From positions 56,562,312 to 56,626,311 of the forward strand of contig NC_087066.1 of assembly GCF_963678635.1 (NCBI RefSeq): a DNA stretch of 64,000 nucleotides, written 5' to 3'. Below the pieces are notes generated by a model. The model was given only the letters and a program-made list of their open reading frames with translations, was not told where the DNA came from and did no database searches. Each line of letters opens with the position of its first letter. Positions within the stretch are counted from its first letter, which is position 1. Shown piece by piece: positions 1 to 13,085 of the stretch. This DNA comes from Symsagittifera roscoffensis (taxonomy: Eukaryota; Xenacoelomorpha; Acoela; Convolutidae). The position numbers and the translations under genes are program-made.

Positions 1-2864
1 TCTCATTTTCTACTTCGAGCTTCACCTTTTGTTCGATCTCCTTCGTCACCAATTCCTGTTGGACTCTATTTAGAGCATCCCTCGCGGCTGCCCTATAGTC
101 CATCTTCAAGTCATCCACTGCAGTCACCGGTTCTGGTTCACGTATCTCTTCCGTTACCGCCTGCATCTTCTTCGTTGCCAGCTCTTGCGGTTTTTTTCCG
201 CGTGCCTCCGCTTCACTCAACAGGTGAGTTTTGCAGGCTTTCACACCCAATAAAGCTTCCTCATGCCTTGGATGCTTTATTTCTGCTACAGCATCCCAGA
301 ATTGTGGACAATCCGTCTTAAAATGACCTTCCAAATTACAAAAGAAACACCTCGGGCCAAATTTTGCAATTACTCTTCTCATGAAATCTTCATGATCGAC
401 CTCTCACGCATCTTCATCTTCGAGGCTAAAGCCTATCGCTTTCATGCCCTGTTTATAAGTTGGGCGTGCTGACACATGATGGTCCGTCGAACTGCAATTT
501 GCACAAGAGCGTCTCTTGTCCATATCGTCCCTTGGTTTGTACCAGTTGTTTCCTTGGTTTGCTTGTCCGTTGTTAAGATTGCCATAATTGTTCTCGTAAT
601 ATCCAGATCTCGATGGAGGCTTCAGCAAAAGGTTTTCTTTAGACTTGAGTCTCAACTCCTCTGGTGTAGGCGCATTAGTTGAGATTGGTGTATATGTGTC
701 GCTAACATCATCATTCTTCACAACATCGATGAATTTTGAGCCTACTGCCAGGTTCATCCTTCTGTTCGACTCATCTAGTTGGCTACGCCTCCTCAGCATC
801 TCCAAATTGTCTAGAAACTTGTCTATCGTCTCATCTTCACGTTGCCTCCGTTTCTCGAAGCGCATCATTGCTTAGTGTCCTTGCACCTCTGAGCCAAAAC
901 GATTTACCAAGATTTCAAAGATTTTCTCAGCAGTATTGCTTTTTGGCTATCACACAGTTTAGGGCTGTCCCTTCCAATTTGCTGGTAAGAGCAATGCTTT
1001 CTTGTCTTTCTGACAAGTCCTCTTCTTCAAAACGCAGTTTCTTCACCTCTATCCAGGTTTCAATACAGTCATCATATTCTTTTTTATAGCATCTTGGTTT
1101 CTTAAAAACATTTCTGGACTTTTCACTACGTTCATTGGTTCCTGATAACCTCGTAAGAAATGTTTCAAAAGACCTGTTCAGAGGTTCAAAGGCTGTGGCC
1201 ATTGATGTAGCGTCTCTTGAATGCCCCGCTTGAGTATCATTGCCCCCTGATAAGGGCTCTGGGTTTACCCTCCTGTCCGAATCGCTGGGATTGTTTCGTC
1301 CTTGACTCGCATGACTCCTGTTCCTGGAATCACATCTCCCAGTCGCATATGTATCTTGCGTCGGTCGTTTGTTTGAGGTCTGTCTGTTGCCAGTTGAGAT
1401 TCCTCTGATGTTTGGGCCCCGTGTTCTATTGTCCCCTGTGACATAGCTTGATGAACTGCCCCTTCCTCTAGTAGATCCATATGTCCTTCTCCTATTCTGT
1501 TGTTCATTGAAGTTCACCCTCGGCTCCCTGCTGGGTTCTCCCGAGTTCGATTCCCCATTTTTTGATCCACTCCTGCTGCTTAGTAGCCCGTCCAACCTAT
1601 CCATGATAGCCTGAGTTCGCCTCTCCATCATCGCATCTATATTCGTGCCAAGAGTCCCAAGAGTCTGCTCTTGTTGAGTTCTCAACTTCTCCATGTCGTC
1701 TCTCAATCATAATTCTCTTTGCTCAGCTTCGCTCGTCATTCGCGACAAGTTCTTCGCCAAGTGTTCATCCGTTCTCTCCTTCAAGCGTTTTTCGCTTCTA
1801 CTAACTTTTCGTCTGTTGCGGTTGATCTCTTCCCGCAGATTTTCTCTCTCGACGTGGACTGCCCTTTCTTGTTTACTGATTCTTAAGGACATCTGTTCAT
1901 TCTGTTCTCCTATGCTGCCCACTATGTTGTTCAAGGCTTCTTCAATTGATGCTCCGGTATCCACTAATAGCGTAACAAGTGGCGGTGTCACGCTGTCAAT
2001 CCCAGGTAGCTTGGTGTTGGTCGAGATTCGGGCTTTGATTCTCCGCATCGAAGTCTTTTCATGATCCACTTCTGGATCCGCAGGTGCGTCACATAGCCCT
2101 GTGTTTCTTTTCTTCGAAATTTCCATTTCCGAATTCATCATGTTCACAAAGTCTCCTGACTGGCCGGATCCGATTGTGGTCTTGCTTATTGTCCTCATCA
2201 CACCAAATTAGTCCATGATCCCAGCCTCTTTATCTTTGTATGCGTCATTCTCCTGAGTCGAGCTGTTGAGGCTGACTTGGGATCCAAAGTCATCATACCC
2301 GTCATCGTCCTCTTCTTCTTCTTGGGTTTCTGCTTCATCGCCTGTACCCGTTCCCATGGTAAAGGGAAAGAAGTTTCCGAAAGTGTTCTTCACTCTTTCT
2401 GAAAACGATGAGGACTTTGCCGGTTTTTCCGTCACGCCAAGCATCATGGTGTTGTCTGTGGGTGATTTTGTAGTCGCCACATTTTCAGTAGAGATGTCGG
2501 ACAGTTCCGAAATCTCTTCTCGGTCCAGGGTCCCTGTGGAAGTGGCCAAATCTTGGCCTTGTTCTACCGGAGTAAAATCACTCGCCAATTTTCTGTTTCC
2601 TCTCCCTTCCGGTCCATGTCCCTCCTGGTTCTCATCCATGGCAGGGTCCGGATGGACCTTTACCTCTAACCTTGCCTTCTGTCCTTCTGAGGACTTTTGA
2701 CTCCAGGTTTCAACCATTCTGCCTAAAACTTTTTTCCTTTTGTCGGTCCGGGTTCGTGTAATCCTATCCACAAAAGAGACGTTCATTGCTTTTCTCTGTT
2801 TCTCTGGTATAAAGTTCCTGGAGCTATCACTTAGTTTAGGTATCCTCGACTTGTCTAGACTCAT
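1..2864 (-). pseudogene. Broken gag of deletion derivative 1 (runs off the left edge)
   Basis: This is a degraded copy of the gag region of the intact element at 42,092-47,998. It starts at an ATG at 2,864 (peptide begins MSLDKSRIPK, as in the intact copy). Reading breaks at an in-frame TAA after the IMD peptide near 2,208, a TGA after QREL near 1,704, a small deletion and frameshift near 930 and a TGA after LEDEDA near 402. It keeps the basic/coiled N-terminal half, the SCANCSSTDHH zinc knuckle (final Cys altered) and, near 310-360, an uninterrupted second CCHC knuckle (CFFCNLEGHFKTDC). The intact element has lost that second knuckle. The copy cannot make a full Gag protein. Confidence 0.9.
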
Positions 2865-5470
2865 TTTCAATTTATTTATTCTTACTGCTTTTCACTCAAT
2901 TCGATTGCTAGTGTCCTTATAGTCTGACTACTGATAACAATAACACAACTCAATAAATTCCAAAAGTTTCACCTAAATAGTGACCACGAATCCTTGTATG
3001 TTATCAAAGTACAGCGTGTATAGGATTTATTCACAAAATCGATTATTAGTTGTAAGATAAGAAACTAGCACAAAATCACTACCCAATCAAAGACAGATAT
3101 TATTGATCTAAAACCAAAATGAAGAAAAATAAGAAAATTTTCAATGAAAAACGTATGTGTTTTGTACTTCAGTCAGTCGCAATGTAATAGTCGAACTTGT
3201 TTCTAAAGAAAGAGCTTTCCCTGGTTGGTGCTGCACCAAACAGACAAAACTTGAAGGCAGTAATTTTCTCAAGTGGGCGTCTATTGCACCCAGCGAGTCC
3301 TGTGTTACCTGTCTGCCTTCGGATTGCCCGAGCTAGACCGAATAAAATTTTAAGAGCAATCACTTTTTCCAAAAACGATTAGAATTTCAATCCACACACA
3401 CACCAGTTACAAACTTTTTTCAATTTAGACTTAGCGTCGCGAATATCCGAGTTAAGACCTGTTTTGTTTTGGTCTGGTCTTTTATAAAAGGCAAGTTACC
3501 GGTGCAGTCACTGGTTCCCAGCCTGTCTCTTAAGAACCTAATACCTTTCACTACTTTCTTTTCTTCTGTCTACTTAATTCTTAACAAAATAGTACCCCTC
3601 CGGATTGGCAAAAACAGGAACCTTGCGGATTGGCAAAAATAGTACCCTCTCCGAATTGGCAAAAACAAGACCCCTCCGGATTGGCAAAAATAGTACCCCT
3701 CCAGATTGGCAAAAACAAGACCCCTCCGGATTGGAAAAATTGGGGCCCTTCCGGATTAGCAAAAACAAGACCACTCCGGATTGGCAAGATTGGGACACTT
3801 ACGGATTGGCAAAAACAAGACCCTTCCGGATTGGCAAGATTGGGATCCTTCCGGATTGGCAAGAACAAGACCCCTCCAGATTGGCAAAATTAGGACCCTT
3901 CCGAATTGGCAAAATTGGGACCCTTCCGGATTGGCAAAAATAGGACCCTTCCGGATTGGCAAAAATAAGACCCCTCCGGATTGGCAAAATCGGGACCCTT
4001 CCGGATTGGGACCCCTCCGGATTTTTAAAACAGCTTTTCGGAGAATTTCTAAATTTTCACCCGATACCCTTCGGGATACGTTCTCCGATGCTATTATGCT
4101 CTTTGAACTAACTAGGAAGGGTGTATTTTTTTTCCCAAGACCCTTCCGGATTGAAGCTAAGCCTCTTATTTGATAATTCACCTTAACTGTGAAGGGTCTT
4201 ATCACTAGCCTAGTTTCGACTCGACTATGGTTTTCTGGTTTCCTTAGCCTTCCCTTTTCATCTAAAAAAGCGTAAAATTGCCTTATTCAACCGTTAATAC
4301 CCTTTGGTAGGGGTGTGAGGTCTTTCCAAAAAAGTTTTATAAAACTTGAAGGGTCTACCTTCCCGAATGAGTGAATTTGCTAAAAACCGTCTTAAAAAAT
4401 TTTCACGCTTACTTTTTTGAATAATTGATGTTTTAATGAGTAAGCTCACCTAATTTCTAATCTAATGGTACCAAGATGAACTGAATCTGTCCAGTAGTTC
4501 CAAAGTTATTAACCAAAACGTCTTTTTTCTAAAATCAATAAATTTTCTCTCTTATAGGTTCCGCCTAACTTTTTTTCGCAATTCTTTTCTTTTTGACCCA
4601 AAAAATTATTGATCCGAGCTTAGAAGGCTTATAGTATTCTAGTTCAAAATAAACCGATCTAAAACGTTCCAGCTGCTATTGGGACCCTTCCGGATAGATG
4701 AATCTACTAAATCAAACACGTTAAGTTCGATTTCGCTGTAACCCGGAAGGTTATCGGCAAACGGGTCTCAAAACCTGTCGATTCACTAGTAAACGTTGTC
4801 CGAACAACATTTTCTACTGTTCTACTTCAAAAGTTTCCAAAAATTTTCTATTTTGTAGCGTTTTTTTTTTCAAAAATCTAGAAAATTCGGTTTTTGGTAC
4901 CCAATTAGTTCCAACCACTTCTGAACTAAACTTCACCGGTTCTACCTATTATACTAGTACAGTTACGATGTAACTCACTAAGTTAGCGCTTTTTTTCGTT
5001 TAAAAAATATCGATATCTCAAAAATTGCGATTTGTGGGGGGATCAAAATATCGCTATTTTGACCCTAAAAACTCGTCTGCTTACTGTGTTTTTCACTGAA
5101 AAACGGTATAGGAGTATTACTATAGGCTGTATAAAAACTATTTATAGTAATATTATACCCCTCTAGGTTTGTTCAATAACCGAACTAAGGTGCTTAACTC
5201 GGAAATTCGCAGTTCGCTGAAGGGTCACTACAGTGCAGTTACTGTCGAGTCCCCGACAGAGTAATATCTTACTTTTTGTACCAAAAGGGATACAAAACTT
5301 TTAAGGATACCCAACAGTCGATTGTTGTTGTTCTTGAGCCCCTTCTTGTCGCTCCTTGAACTGCTTGCCGGATCAGTCTTCTTCTCTAATCCCGAGGCCC
5401 CTCCGATTGAGCGAAAATTAGCATTAACGTGCTTAAATACTCAAATATTCCTACAGTACAAGCACCACAA
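2865..5470 (-). other. Untranslated leader of derivative 1
   Basis: Non-coding sequence upstream of gag, homologous over its length to the leader of the intact element (47,999-50,450) and to 10,471-13,085 and 20,020-22,570. It contains a CCGGA-rich minisatellite (3,594-4,030). Scattered single CCCTTCCGGAT or CCCGGAAGG motifs occur elsewhere, for example near 4,140, 4,685 and 4,745. Near 5,106-5,163 is an imperfect inverted repeat (GGTATA and TATTACTATA arms). No long real ORF is present; the open frames across the minisatellite come from repeat periodicity. Confidence 0.75.
3594..4030. repeat. Leader minisatellite, unit about 25 bp (CCCCTCCGGATTGGCAAAA type)
   Basis: About 17 imperfect head-to-tail units of the form CCCYTCCGGATTGGCAAAA plus a 5-8 base variable tail (ACAAGA, ATAGTA, TTGGGA). 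The conserved core is CCTCCGGATTGGC or CTTCCGGATTGGC. The unit is open in several frames on both strands, giving repetitive spurious peptides. The same array occurs at 11,169-11,632, 20,771-21,100 and, much shorter, 48,772-48,970. Confidence 0.9.
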
Positions 5471-6150
5471 GCGGGCCACAAAATTTACAAAATGCATTAA
5501 GTCACTTTTATCCACGTCATATCGACTCACTGCAGAATATAAATGGAATCATACTACACTACTATAGTCTTCCAACTTCTTTCACCAATCTGCACTTTTC
5601 GAGGATATACTTAAGATAAAACCTCTTTTTAGACTTCCTATGTCTATGTCCCGATTTGGAACTTTTTCTCCTAGTTTTAAAAAAGTAGGGACGCTGGACA
5701 GTCCTGCCAACCCTCAAACTAAAATCATCCTACTATGCTTCATCCCTTCGGAAATTTAGTTCTTACTGGCCCTGAATATTAAAATTAGGAAACTCGGTGG
5801 TTAGAAGGAACAATGAAATAATCTCCTTTTTCAAGAGATTACCCAAGCCTTTCATGTCACCACAAAGTGATGAGTCGTCCTAGTTGTTGAAAAACAATCA
5901 TGCAGGCTGGATTGTTTTAGTATATCCTTCACTCAAGCCTCTCTAAATAAATAGTAAGTGTCTCTAAAGCCACTAACTAAAATCATAATGCAAATTTGTA
6001 AATGCAACAAATTCTTTATTCTTCAAAATTCAACTAAAATTTTCTTTTCAGTTTCAATTGCAAACTTAGTTGCTTTGTTTCTCATTTGAGTTTTTTGTCA
6101 CATACAAAACAATTCTGAGTTTTAACATCTTCTATTTCGTCGCTTCTTTG
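5471..6150 (-). mobile_element. LTR (U3) fragment of the same family between derivatives 1 and 2
   Basis: Matches the 28,310-28,960 part of the young 3' LTR (shared landmarks: TTTACAAAATGCA, ACGTCATATCGACTCACTGCAGAATATAAATGG, CAATCATGCAGGCTGG, TTCTGAGTTTTAAC). It begins abruptly after the leader motif GCGGGCCACAAAA and ends at a join to protease-region coding sequence near 6,150. The same two joins occur at 13,086-13,690, so this is part of a duplicated deletion derivative rather than a complete LTR. Confidence 0.75.
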
Positions 6151-6660
6151 TTTCCTCATCGGCAAAGCGTAACCAAGTTTCTTTCCACGCTGGATTGAAA
6201 CCGTGGTGTCAACTGTGTTCAATAACCCAATGAAACACAGTCCGTTTCAAGTTATCGAGAAGCTCCGGCCTAAAATCACTGAACTTTGACTGTTTGGGTT
6301 CGCTACCAAACAAACCTGTTTAGTATCCTTAAACAAATTCAAATTTTTTATTCTAAAAATTGCTACTACAGCTTGTCCCGGCTGTAGTTTTACCTTTCTA
6401 TCTGAAAAGATTGGTACCTTGTTTTCATCTGTTATTATTCTATTAATTGGTTTCTTAACATACTTTCGGTCCGGGTTTCTAATCGTTATTAGACCGTTGT
6501 TCAAGTTAATCATCACATCGAAGTTCCTGACAAAATCACGGCCTAGGATGAATTGGTCTGAGTCGTCCAGACTTTCAACCACCAGGAAACTCATCCAAAG
6601 ATTGCGTCCTCCATGTGAAGGACCGTTATTGGTGTCCTTCCAGCCACATAGATTGCTCCG
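6151..6660 (-). pseudogene. Protease-region stub of derivative 2
   Basis: Minus-strand coding remnant matching the segment just after the retropepsin active site in the intact polyprotein (motifs FILGRDFVRNFDV and RNPDRKYVK). It is interrupted near 6,247 and joined abruptly at about 6,660 to sequence from the coiled-coil part of gag, so the protease DTG motif is missing. Compared with 13,686-14,222 it is the same fragment, further truncated. Confidence 0.8.
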
Positions 6661-9600
6661 CTTTCTAGTTTACTCATTCTTAAGGACATCTGTTCATTCT
6701 GTTCTCATATGCTGCCCACTATGTTGTTCAAGGCTTCTTCAATTGATGCTCCGTTATCCACTAATGGCGTAACAAGTGGCGGTGTCACCCTGTCAATCCC
6801 AGGTAGCTTGGCGTTGGTCGAGATTCGGGCTTTGATTCTCTGCATTGTTCTTGTAATATCCAAATCTCGATGGAGGCTTCAGCAAAAGGTTTTCCTTAGA
6901 CTTGAGTCTCAACTCCTCTGGTGTTGGCGCATTAGTTGAGAGTGGTGTATAATGTGTCGCTAACATTGTTCAAAGCTCATCGTAATCTCTCAATCGTAAC
7001 TCCCAGTCTGCATCGAAGTCTCATCTTCTCGTTGCCTCCTTCTCTCGAAGCGCATCATTGCTTAGTGTCCTTGCACCTCTGAGACAAAACGATTTAACTA
7101 GATTTCAAACATTTTCTCAGCAGTATGCCGCTGGTATTGCTTTTTGGCTATCACACAGTTTAGGGCTGTCCCTTCCAATTTGCTGGTAAGAGCACTGCTT
7201 TCTTGTCTTTCTGACAAGTTCTCTTCATCAAAACGCGGTTTCTTCACCTCTATCCAGGCATCAATACAGTCATCAGATTCTTTCTTATAGCATCTTGGTT
7301 TCTCAAAAACACTTCTGGACTTTTCACTACGTTCATTGGTTCCTGATAAACAAGTAAGAAATGTTTCAAAAGACCTGTTCAGAGGTTCAAAGGCTGTGGC
7401 CATTGATGTAGCGTCTCTTGAATGCCCCGCCTGAGTATCATTGCCCCCTGATAAGGGCTCTGGGTTTACCCTCCTGTCCGAATCGCTGGGATTGTTTCGT
7501 CCTTGACTCGCATGACTCTTGTTCCTTAAATCACATCTCCCAGTCGCATATGTATCTTGCGTCGGTCGTTTGTTTGAGGTCTGTCTGTTGCCAGTTGAGC
7601 TTCCTCTGATGTTTGTGCCCCGTGTTCTATTGTCCCCTGTGACATAGCTTGATGAACTGACCCTTCCTCTAGAAGATCCATATGTCCTTCTCCTATTCTG
7701 TTGTTCATTGAAGTTCACCCTCGGCTCCCTGCTGGGTTCTCCCGAGTTCGATTCCCCATTTTTTGATCCACTCCTGCTGCCTAGTAGCCCGTCCAACCTA
7801 TCCATGATAGCCTGAGTTCGCCTCTCCATCATCGCATCTATATTCGTGCCAAGAGTCCCAAGAGTCTGCTCTTGTTGAGTTCTCAACTTCTCCATGTCGT
7901 ATCTCAATCATAATTCTCTTTGCTCAGCTTCGCTCGTCACTCGCGACAAGTTCTTCGCCAAGTGTTCATCCGTTCTCTCCTTCAAGCGTTTTTCGCTTCT
8001 ACTAACTTTTCGTCTGTTGCGGTTGATCTCTTCCCGCAGATTTTCTCTCTCGACGTGGACTGCCCTTTCTAGTTTACTCATTCTTAAGGACATCTGTTCA
8101 TTCTGTTCTCATATGCTGCCCACTATGTTGTTCAAGGCTTCTTCAATTGATGCTCCGTTATCCACTAATGGCGTAACAAGTGGCGGTGTCACCCTGTCAA
8201 TCCCAGGTAGCTTGGTGCTGGTCGAGATTCGGGCTTTGATTCTCTGCATTGTTCTTGTAATATCCAAATCTCGATGGAGGCTTCAGCGAAAGGTTTTCCT
8301 TAGACTTGAGTCTCAACTCCTCTGGTGTTGGCGCATTAGTTGAGAGTGGTGTATAATGTGTCGCTAACATTGTTCGAAGCTCATCGTAATCTCTCAATCG
8401 TAACTCCCAGTCTGCATCGAAGTCTCATCTTCTCGTTGCCTCCTTCTCTCGAAGCGCATCATTGCTTAGTGTCCTTGCACCTCTGAGCCAAAACGATTTA
8501 ACTAGATTTCAAAGATTTTCTCAGCAGTATCCCGCTGGTATTGCTTTTTGGCTATCACACAGTTTAGGGCTGTCCCTTCCAATTTGCTGGTAAGAGCACT
8601 GCTTTCTTGTCTTTCTGACAAGTTCTCTTCTTCAAAACGCGGTTACTTCACCTCTATCCAGGCATCAATACAGTCATCAGATTCTTTCTTATAGCATCTT
8701 GGTTTCTCAAAAACACTTCTGGACTTTTCACTACGTTCATTGGTTCCTGATAAACAGGTAAGAAATGTTTCAAAAGACCTGTTCAGAGGTTCAAAGGCTG
8801 TGGCCATTGATGTAGCGTCTCTTGAATGCCCCGCCTGAGTATCATTGCCCCCTGATAAGGGCTCTGGGTTTACCCTCCTGTCCGAATCGCTGGGATTGTT
8901 ACTTCCTTGACTCGCATGACTCTTGTTCCTTGAATAACATCTCCCAGTCGCATATGTATCTTGCGTCGGTCGTTTGTTTGATGTCTGTCTGTTGCCAGTT
9001 GAATTTCCTCTGATGTTTGTGCCCCGTGTTCTATTGTCCCCTGTGACATAGCTTGATGAACTGACCCTTCCTCTAGTAGATCCATATGTCCTTCTCCTAT
9101 TCTGTTGTTTATTGAAGTTCACCCTCGGCTCCCTGCTGGGTTCTCCCGAGTTCGATTCCCCATTTTTTGATCCACTCCTGCTGCCTAGTAGCCCGTCCAA
9201 CCTATCCATGATAGCCTGAGTTCGCCTCTCCATCATCGCATCTATATTCGTGCCAAGAGTCCCAAGAGTCTGCTCTTGTTGAGTTCTCAACTTCTCCATG
9301 TCGTCTCTCAATCATAATTCTCTTTGCTCAGCTTCGCTCGTCATTCGCGACAAGTTCTTCGCCAAGTGTTCATCCGTTCTCTCCTTCAAGCGTTTTTCGC
9401 TTCTACTAACTTTTCGTCTGTTGCGGTTGATCTCTTCCCGCAGATTTTCTCTCTCGACGTGGACTGCCCTTTCTAGTTTACTCATTCTTAAGGACATCTG
9501 TTAATTCTGTTCTCCTATGCTGCCCACTATGTTGTTCAAGGCTTCTTCAATTGATGCTCCGGTATCCACTAATAGCGTAACAAGTGGCGGTGTCACGCTG

Positions 9601-10470
9601 TCAATCCCAGGTAGCTTGGTGTTGGTCGAGATTCGGGCTTTGATTCTCTGCATCGAATTCTTTTCATGATCCACTTCTGGATCCGCAGGTGCGTCACGTA
9701 GCCCTGTGTTTCTTTTCTTCGAAATTTCCATTTCCGAATTCATCATGTTCACAAAGTCTCCTGACTGGCCGGATCAGATTGTGGTCTTGTTTTTTGTCCT
9801 CACCACACCAAATTGGTCCATGATCCCAGCCTCTTTATCTTTGTATGCGTCATTCTCCTGAGTCGAGCTGTTGAGGCTGACTTGAGGTACAAAGTCATCA
9901 TGCCCGTCATCGTCCTCTTCTTCTTCTTGGGTTTCTGCTTCATCGCCTGTACCCGTTCCCATGGTAAAGGGAAAGAAGTTTCCGAAAGTGTTCTTCACTC
10001 TTTCTGAAAACGATGAAGACTTTGCCGGTTTTTCCGTCACGCCAAGCATCATGGTGTTGTCTGTGGGTGATTTTGTAGTCGCCACATTTTCAGTAGAGAT
10101 GTCGGACAGTTCCGAAATCTCTTCTCGGTCCAGGGTCCCTGTGGAAGTGGCCAAATCTCGGCCTTGTTCTACCGGAGTAAAATCACTCGCCAATTTTCTG
10201 TTTCCTCTCCCTTCCGGTCCATGTCCCTCCTGGTTCTCATCCATGGCAGGGTCCGGATGGACCTTTACCTCTAACCTTGCCTTCTGTCCTTCTGAGGACT
10301 TTTGACTCCAGGTTTCAACCATTCTGCCTAAAATTTTTTTTCCTTTTGTCGGTCCGGGTTCGTGTGATCCTTTCCACAAAAGAGACGTTCATTGCTTTTC
10401 TCTGTTTCTCTGGTATAAAGTTCCTGGAGCTATCACTTAGTTTAGGTATCCTCGACTTGTCTAGACTCAT
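6661..10470 (-). pseudogene. Broken gag of derivative 2, with internal tandem duplication
   Basis: Gag-derived sequence from an ATG at 10,470. The N-terminal part is frameshifted near 10,360 and has a stop near 9,774. The middle is repeated in 1.4 kb units (junctions at 6,847 and 8,251), where the coiled-coil segment is joined to the region just N-terminal of the zinc knuckles. Each unit carries the TGA after QREL also seen in derivative 1. No intact zinc knuckle or protease remains. It is non-coding debris of a Ty3-type gag. Confidence 0.85.
6848..9653. repeat. Two tandem 1.4 kb gag units (array 1)
   Basis: The motif AGTTTACTCATTCTTAAGGACATC recurs near 6,667, 8,073 and 9,475, giving a period of about 1,404 bases. 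The unit junction reads CTCTGCATTGTTCTTGTAAT and joins two gag regions that lie about 1.5 kb apart in the intact element. The last unit returns to normal gag order at about 9,650 (CTCTGCATCGAATTC). Confidence 0.9.
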
Positions 10471-13085
10471 TTTCAATTTATCACTTCTTACTGCCTTACA
10501 CTCAATTCGATTGCTAGTGTCCTTTTAGTCTGACTACTGATAACAATAACACAACTCAATAAATTCCAAAAGTTTCACCTAAATAGTGACCACGAATCCT
10601 TGTTAGCTAAAAATCGATTATTAGTTGTAAGATATGAAACTAGCACAAAATCACTACCCAATCAAAGACAGATATTATTGATCTAAAACCAAAATGAAGA
10701 AAAATAAGAAAATTTTCAATGAAAAACGTATGTGTTTTGTACTTCAGTCAGTCGCAATGTAATAGTCGAACTTGTTCCTAAAGAAAGAGCTTTCCCTGGT
10801 TGGTGCTGCACCAAACAGACAAAACTTGAAGGCAGTAATTTTCTCAAGTGGGCGTCTATTGCACCCACCGAGTCCTGTGTTACCTGTCTGCCTTCGGATT
10901 GCCCGAGCTAGACCGAATAAAATTTTTAGAGCAATCACTTTTTCCAAAAACGATTAGAATTTCAATCCACACACACACACACCAGTTACAAACTTTTTTT
11001 CAATTTAGACTTAGCGTCGCGAATATCCGAGTTAAGACCTGTTTTGTTTTGGTCTGGTCTTTTATAAAAGGCAAGTTACCGGTGCAGTCACTGGTTCCCA
11101 GCCTGTCTCTTAATAACCTAATACCTTTCACTATTTTCTTTTCTTCTGTCTACTTAATTCTTAACAAAATAGTACCCCTCCGGATTGGCAAAAACAGGAA
11201 CCTTGCGGATTGGGAAAAATAGTTCCCTCTCCGAATTGGCAAAAACAAGACCCCTTCGGGATTGGCAAAAATAGTACCCCTCCGGATTGGCAAAAACAAG
11301 ACCCCTCCGGAGTGGAAAAATTGGGGCCCTTCCGGATTAGCAAAAACAAGACCACTCCGGATTGGCAAGATTGGGACCCTTACGGATTGGCAAAAACAAG
11401 ACCCCTCCGGATTGGCAAAATTAGGACCCTTCCGGATTGGCAAGATTGGGATCCTTCCGGATTGGCAAAAACAAGACCCCTCCGGATTGGCAAAATTAGG
11501 ACCCTTCCGAATTGGCAAAATTGGGACCCTTCCGGATTGGGAAAAATAAGACCCTTCGGATTGGCAAAAATAAGACCCCTCCAGATTGGCAAAATCGGGA
11601 CCCTTCCGGATTGGGACCCCTCCGGATTTTAAAAACAGCTTTTCAGAGACTTTCAAAATTTTCACCCGATACCCTTCGGGATACGTTCTCCGATGCTATT
11701 ATGCTCTTTGAACTAACTAGGAAGGGTGTATTTTCTTTCCCAAGACCCTTCCGGATTGAAGCTAAGCCTCTTATTTGATAATTCACCTTAACTGTGAAGG
11801 GTCTTATCACTAGCCTAGTTTCGACTCGACTATGGTTTTCTGGTTTCCTTAGCCTTCCCTTTTCATCTAAAAAAGCGTAAAATTGCCTTATTCAACCGTT
11901 AATACCCTTTGGTAGGGGTGTAAGGTCTTTCCAAAAAAGTTTTATAAAATGTGAAGGGTCTACCTTCCCGAGTAAGTGAATTTGCTAAAAACAGTCTTTA
12001 AAAATTTTCACGCTTACTTTTTTGAATAATTGATGTTTTTATAAGTAAGCTCACCTAATTTCTAATCTAATGGTACCAAGATGAACTGAATCTGTCCAGT
12101 AGTTTCAAAGTTATTAACCAAAACGTCTTTTTTCTAAAATCAATAAATTTTCTCTCTTATAAGTTCCGCCTAACATTTTTTCGCAATTCTTTTCTTTTTG
12201 ACCTAAAAATTATTGATCCGAGCTTAGAAGGCTTATAGTATTCTAGTTCAAAATAAACCGATCTAAAACGTTCCAGCTGCTATTTGGACCCTTCCGGATT
12301 GATGAATCTACTAAATCAAACACGTTAAGTTCGATTTCGCTGTAACCCGGAAGGTTATCGGCAAACGGGTCTCAAAACCTGTCGATTCACTAGTAAACGT
12401 TGTCCGAACAACATTTTCTACTGTTCTACTTCAAAAGTTTCCAAAAATTTTCTATTTTGTAGCGTTTCTTTTTTCAAAAATCTAGAAAATTCAGTTTTTG
12501 GTACCCAATTAGTTCCAACCACTTCTGAACTAAACTTCACCGGTTCTACCTATTATACTAGTACAGTTACGATGTAACTCACTAAGTTAGCGCTTTTTTT
12601 CGTTTAAAAAATATCGATATCTCAAAAATTGCGATTTGTGGGGGGATCAAAATATCGCTATTTTGACCCTAAAAACTCGTCTGCTTACTGTGTTTTTCAC
12701 TGAAAAACGGTATAGGAGTATTACTATAGGCTGTATAAATACTATTTATAGTAATATTATACCCCTCTAGGTTTGTTCAATAACCGAACTAAGGTGCTTA
12801 ACTCGGAAATTCGCAGTTCGCTGAAGGGTCACTACAGTGCAGTTACTGTCGAGTCCCCGACAGAGTAATATCTTACTTTTTGTACCAAAAGGAATACAAA
12901 ACTTTTAACGATACCCAACAGTCGATTGTTGTTGTTCTTGAGCCCCTTCTTGTCGCTCCTTGAACTGCTTGCCGGATCAGTCTTCTTCTCTAATCCCGAG
13001 GCCCCTCCGATTGAGCGAAAATTAGCATTAACGTGCTTAAATACTCAAATATTCCTACAGTACAAGCACCACAAGCGGGCCACAA
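10471..13085 (-). other. Untranslated leader of derivative 2
   Basis: Close copy of 2,865-5,470: same order of landmarks (CAGTCGCAATGTAATAGTCG, minisatellite, TATCGATATCTCAAAAATTGCG, AGGGTCACTACAGTGCAG), with scattered substitutions and small indels. It ends in the same truncated join to the LTR fragment (GCGGGCCACAAAATTTAC). No coding capacity is supported. Confidence 0.75.
11169..11632. repeat. Leader minisatellite, copy 2
   Basis: About 18 units of the CCYTCCGGATTGGCAAAA repeat with variable tails. Unit order is similar but not identical to 3,594-4,030 (units gained or lost), so the array has changed length since the derivatives were duplicated. Confidence 0.9.

Noticed and set aside
3574-4205. 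Overlapping open frames on both strands with repeating LPIRKGPNFANPEG-like peptides
   Set aside because: They follow the 25-base minisatellite periodicity, change between copies and have no family. Not genes.
11150-11665. Regular 25-base repeats resembling a CRISPR array
   Set aside because: Units are contiguous with no unique spacers and lie in the leader of an animal retroelement.
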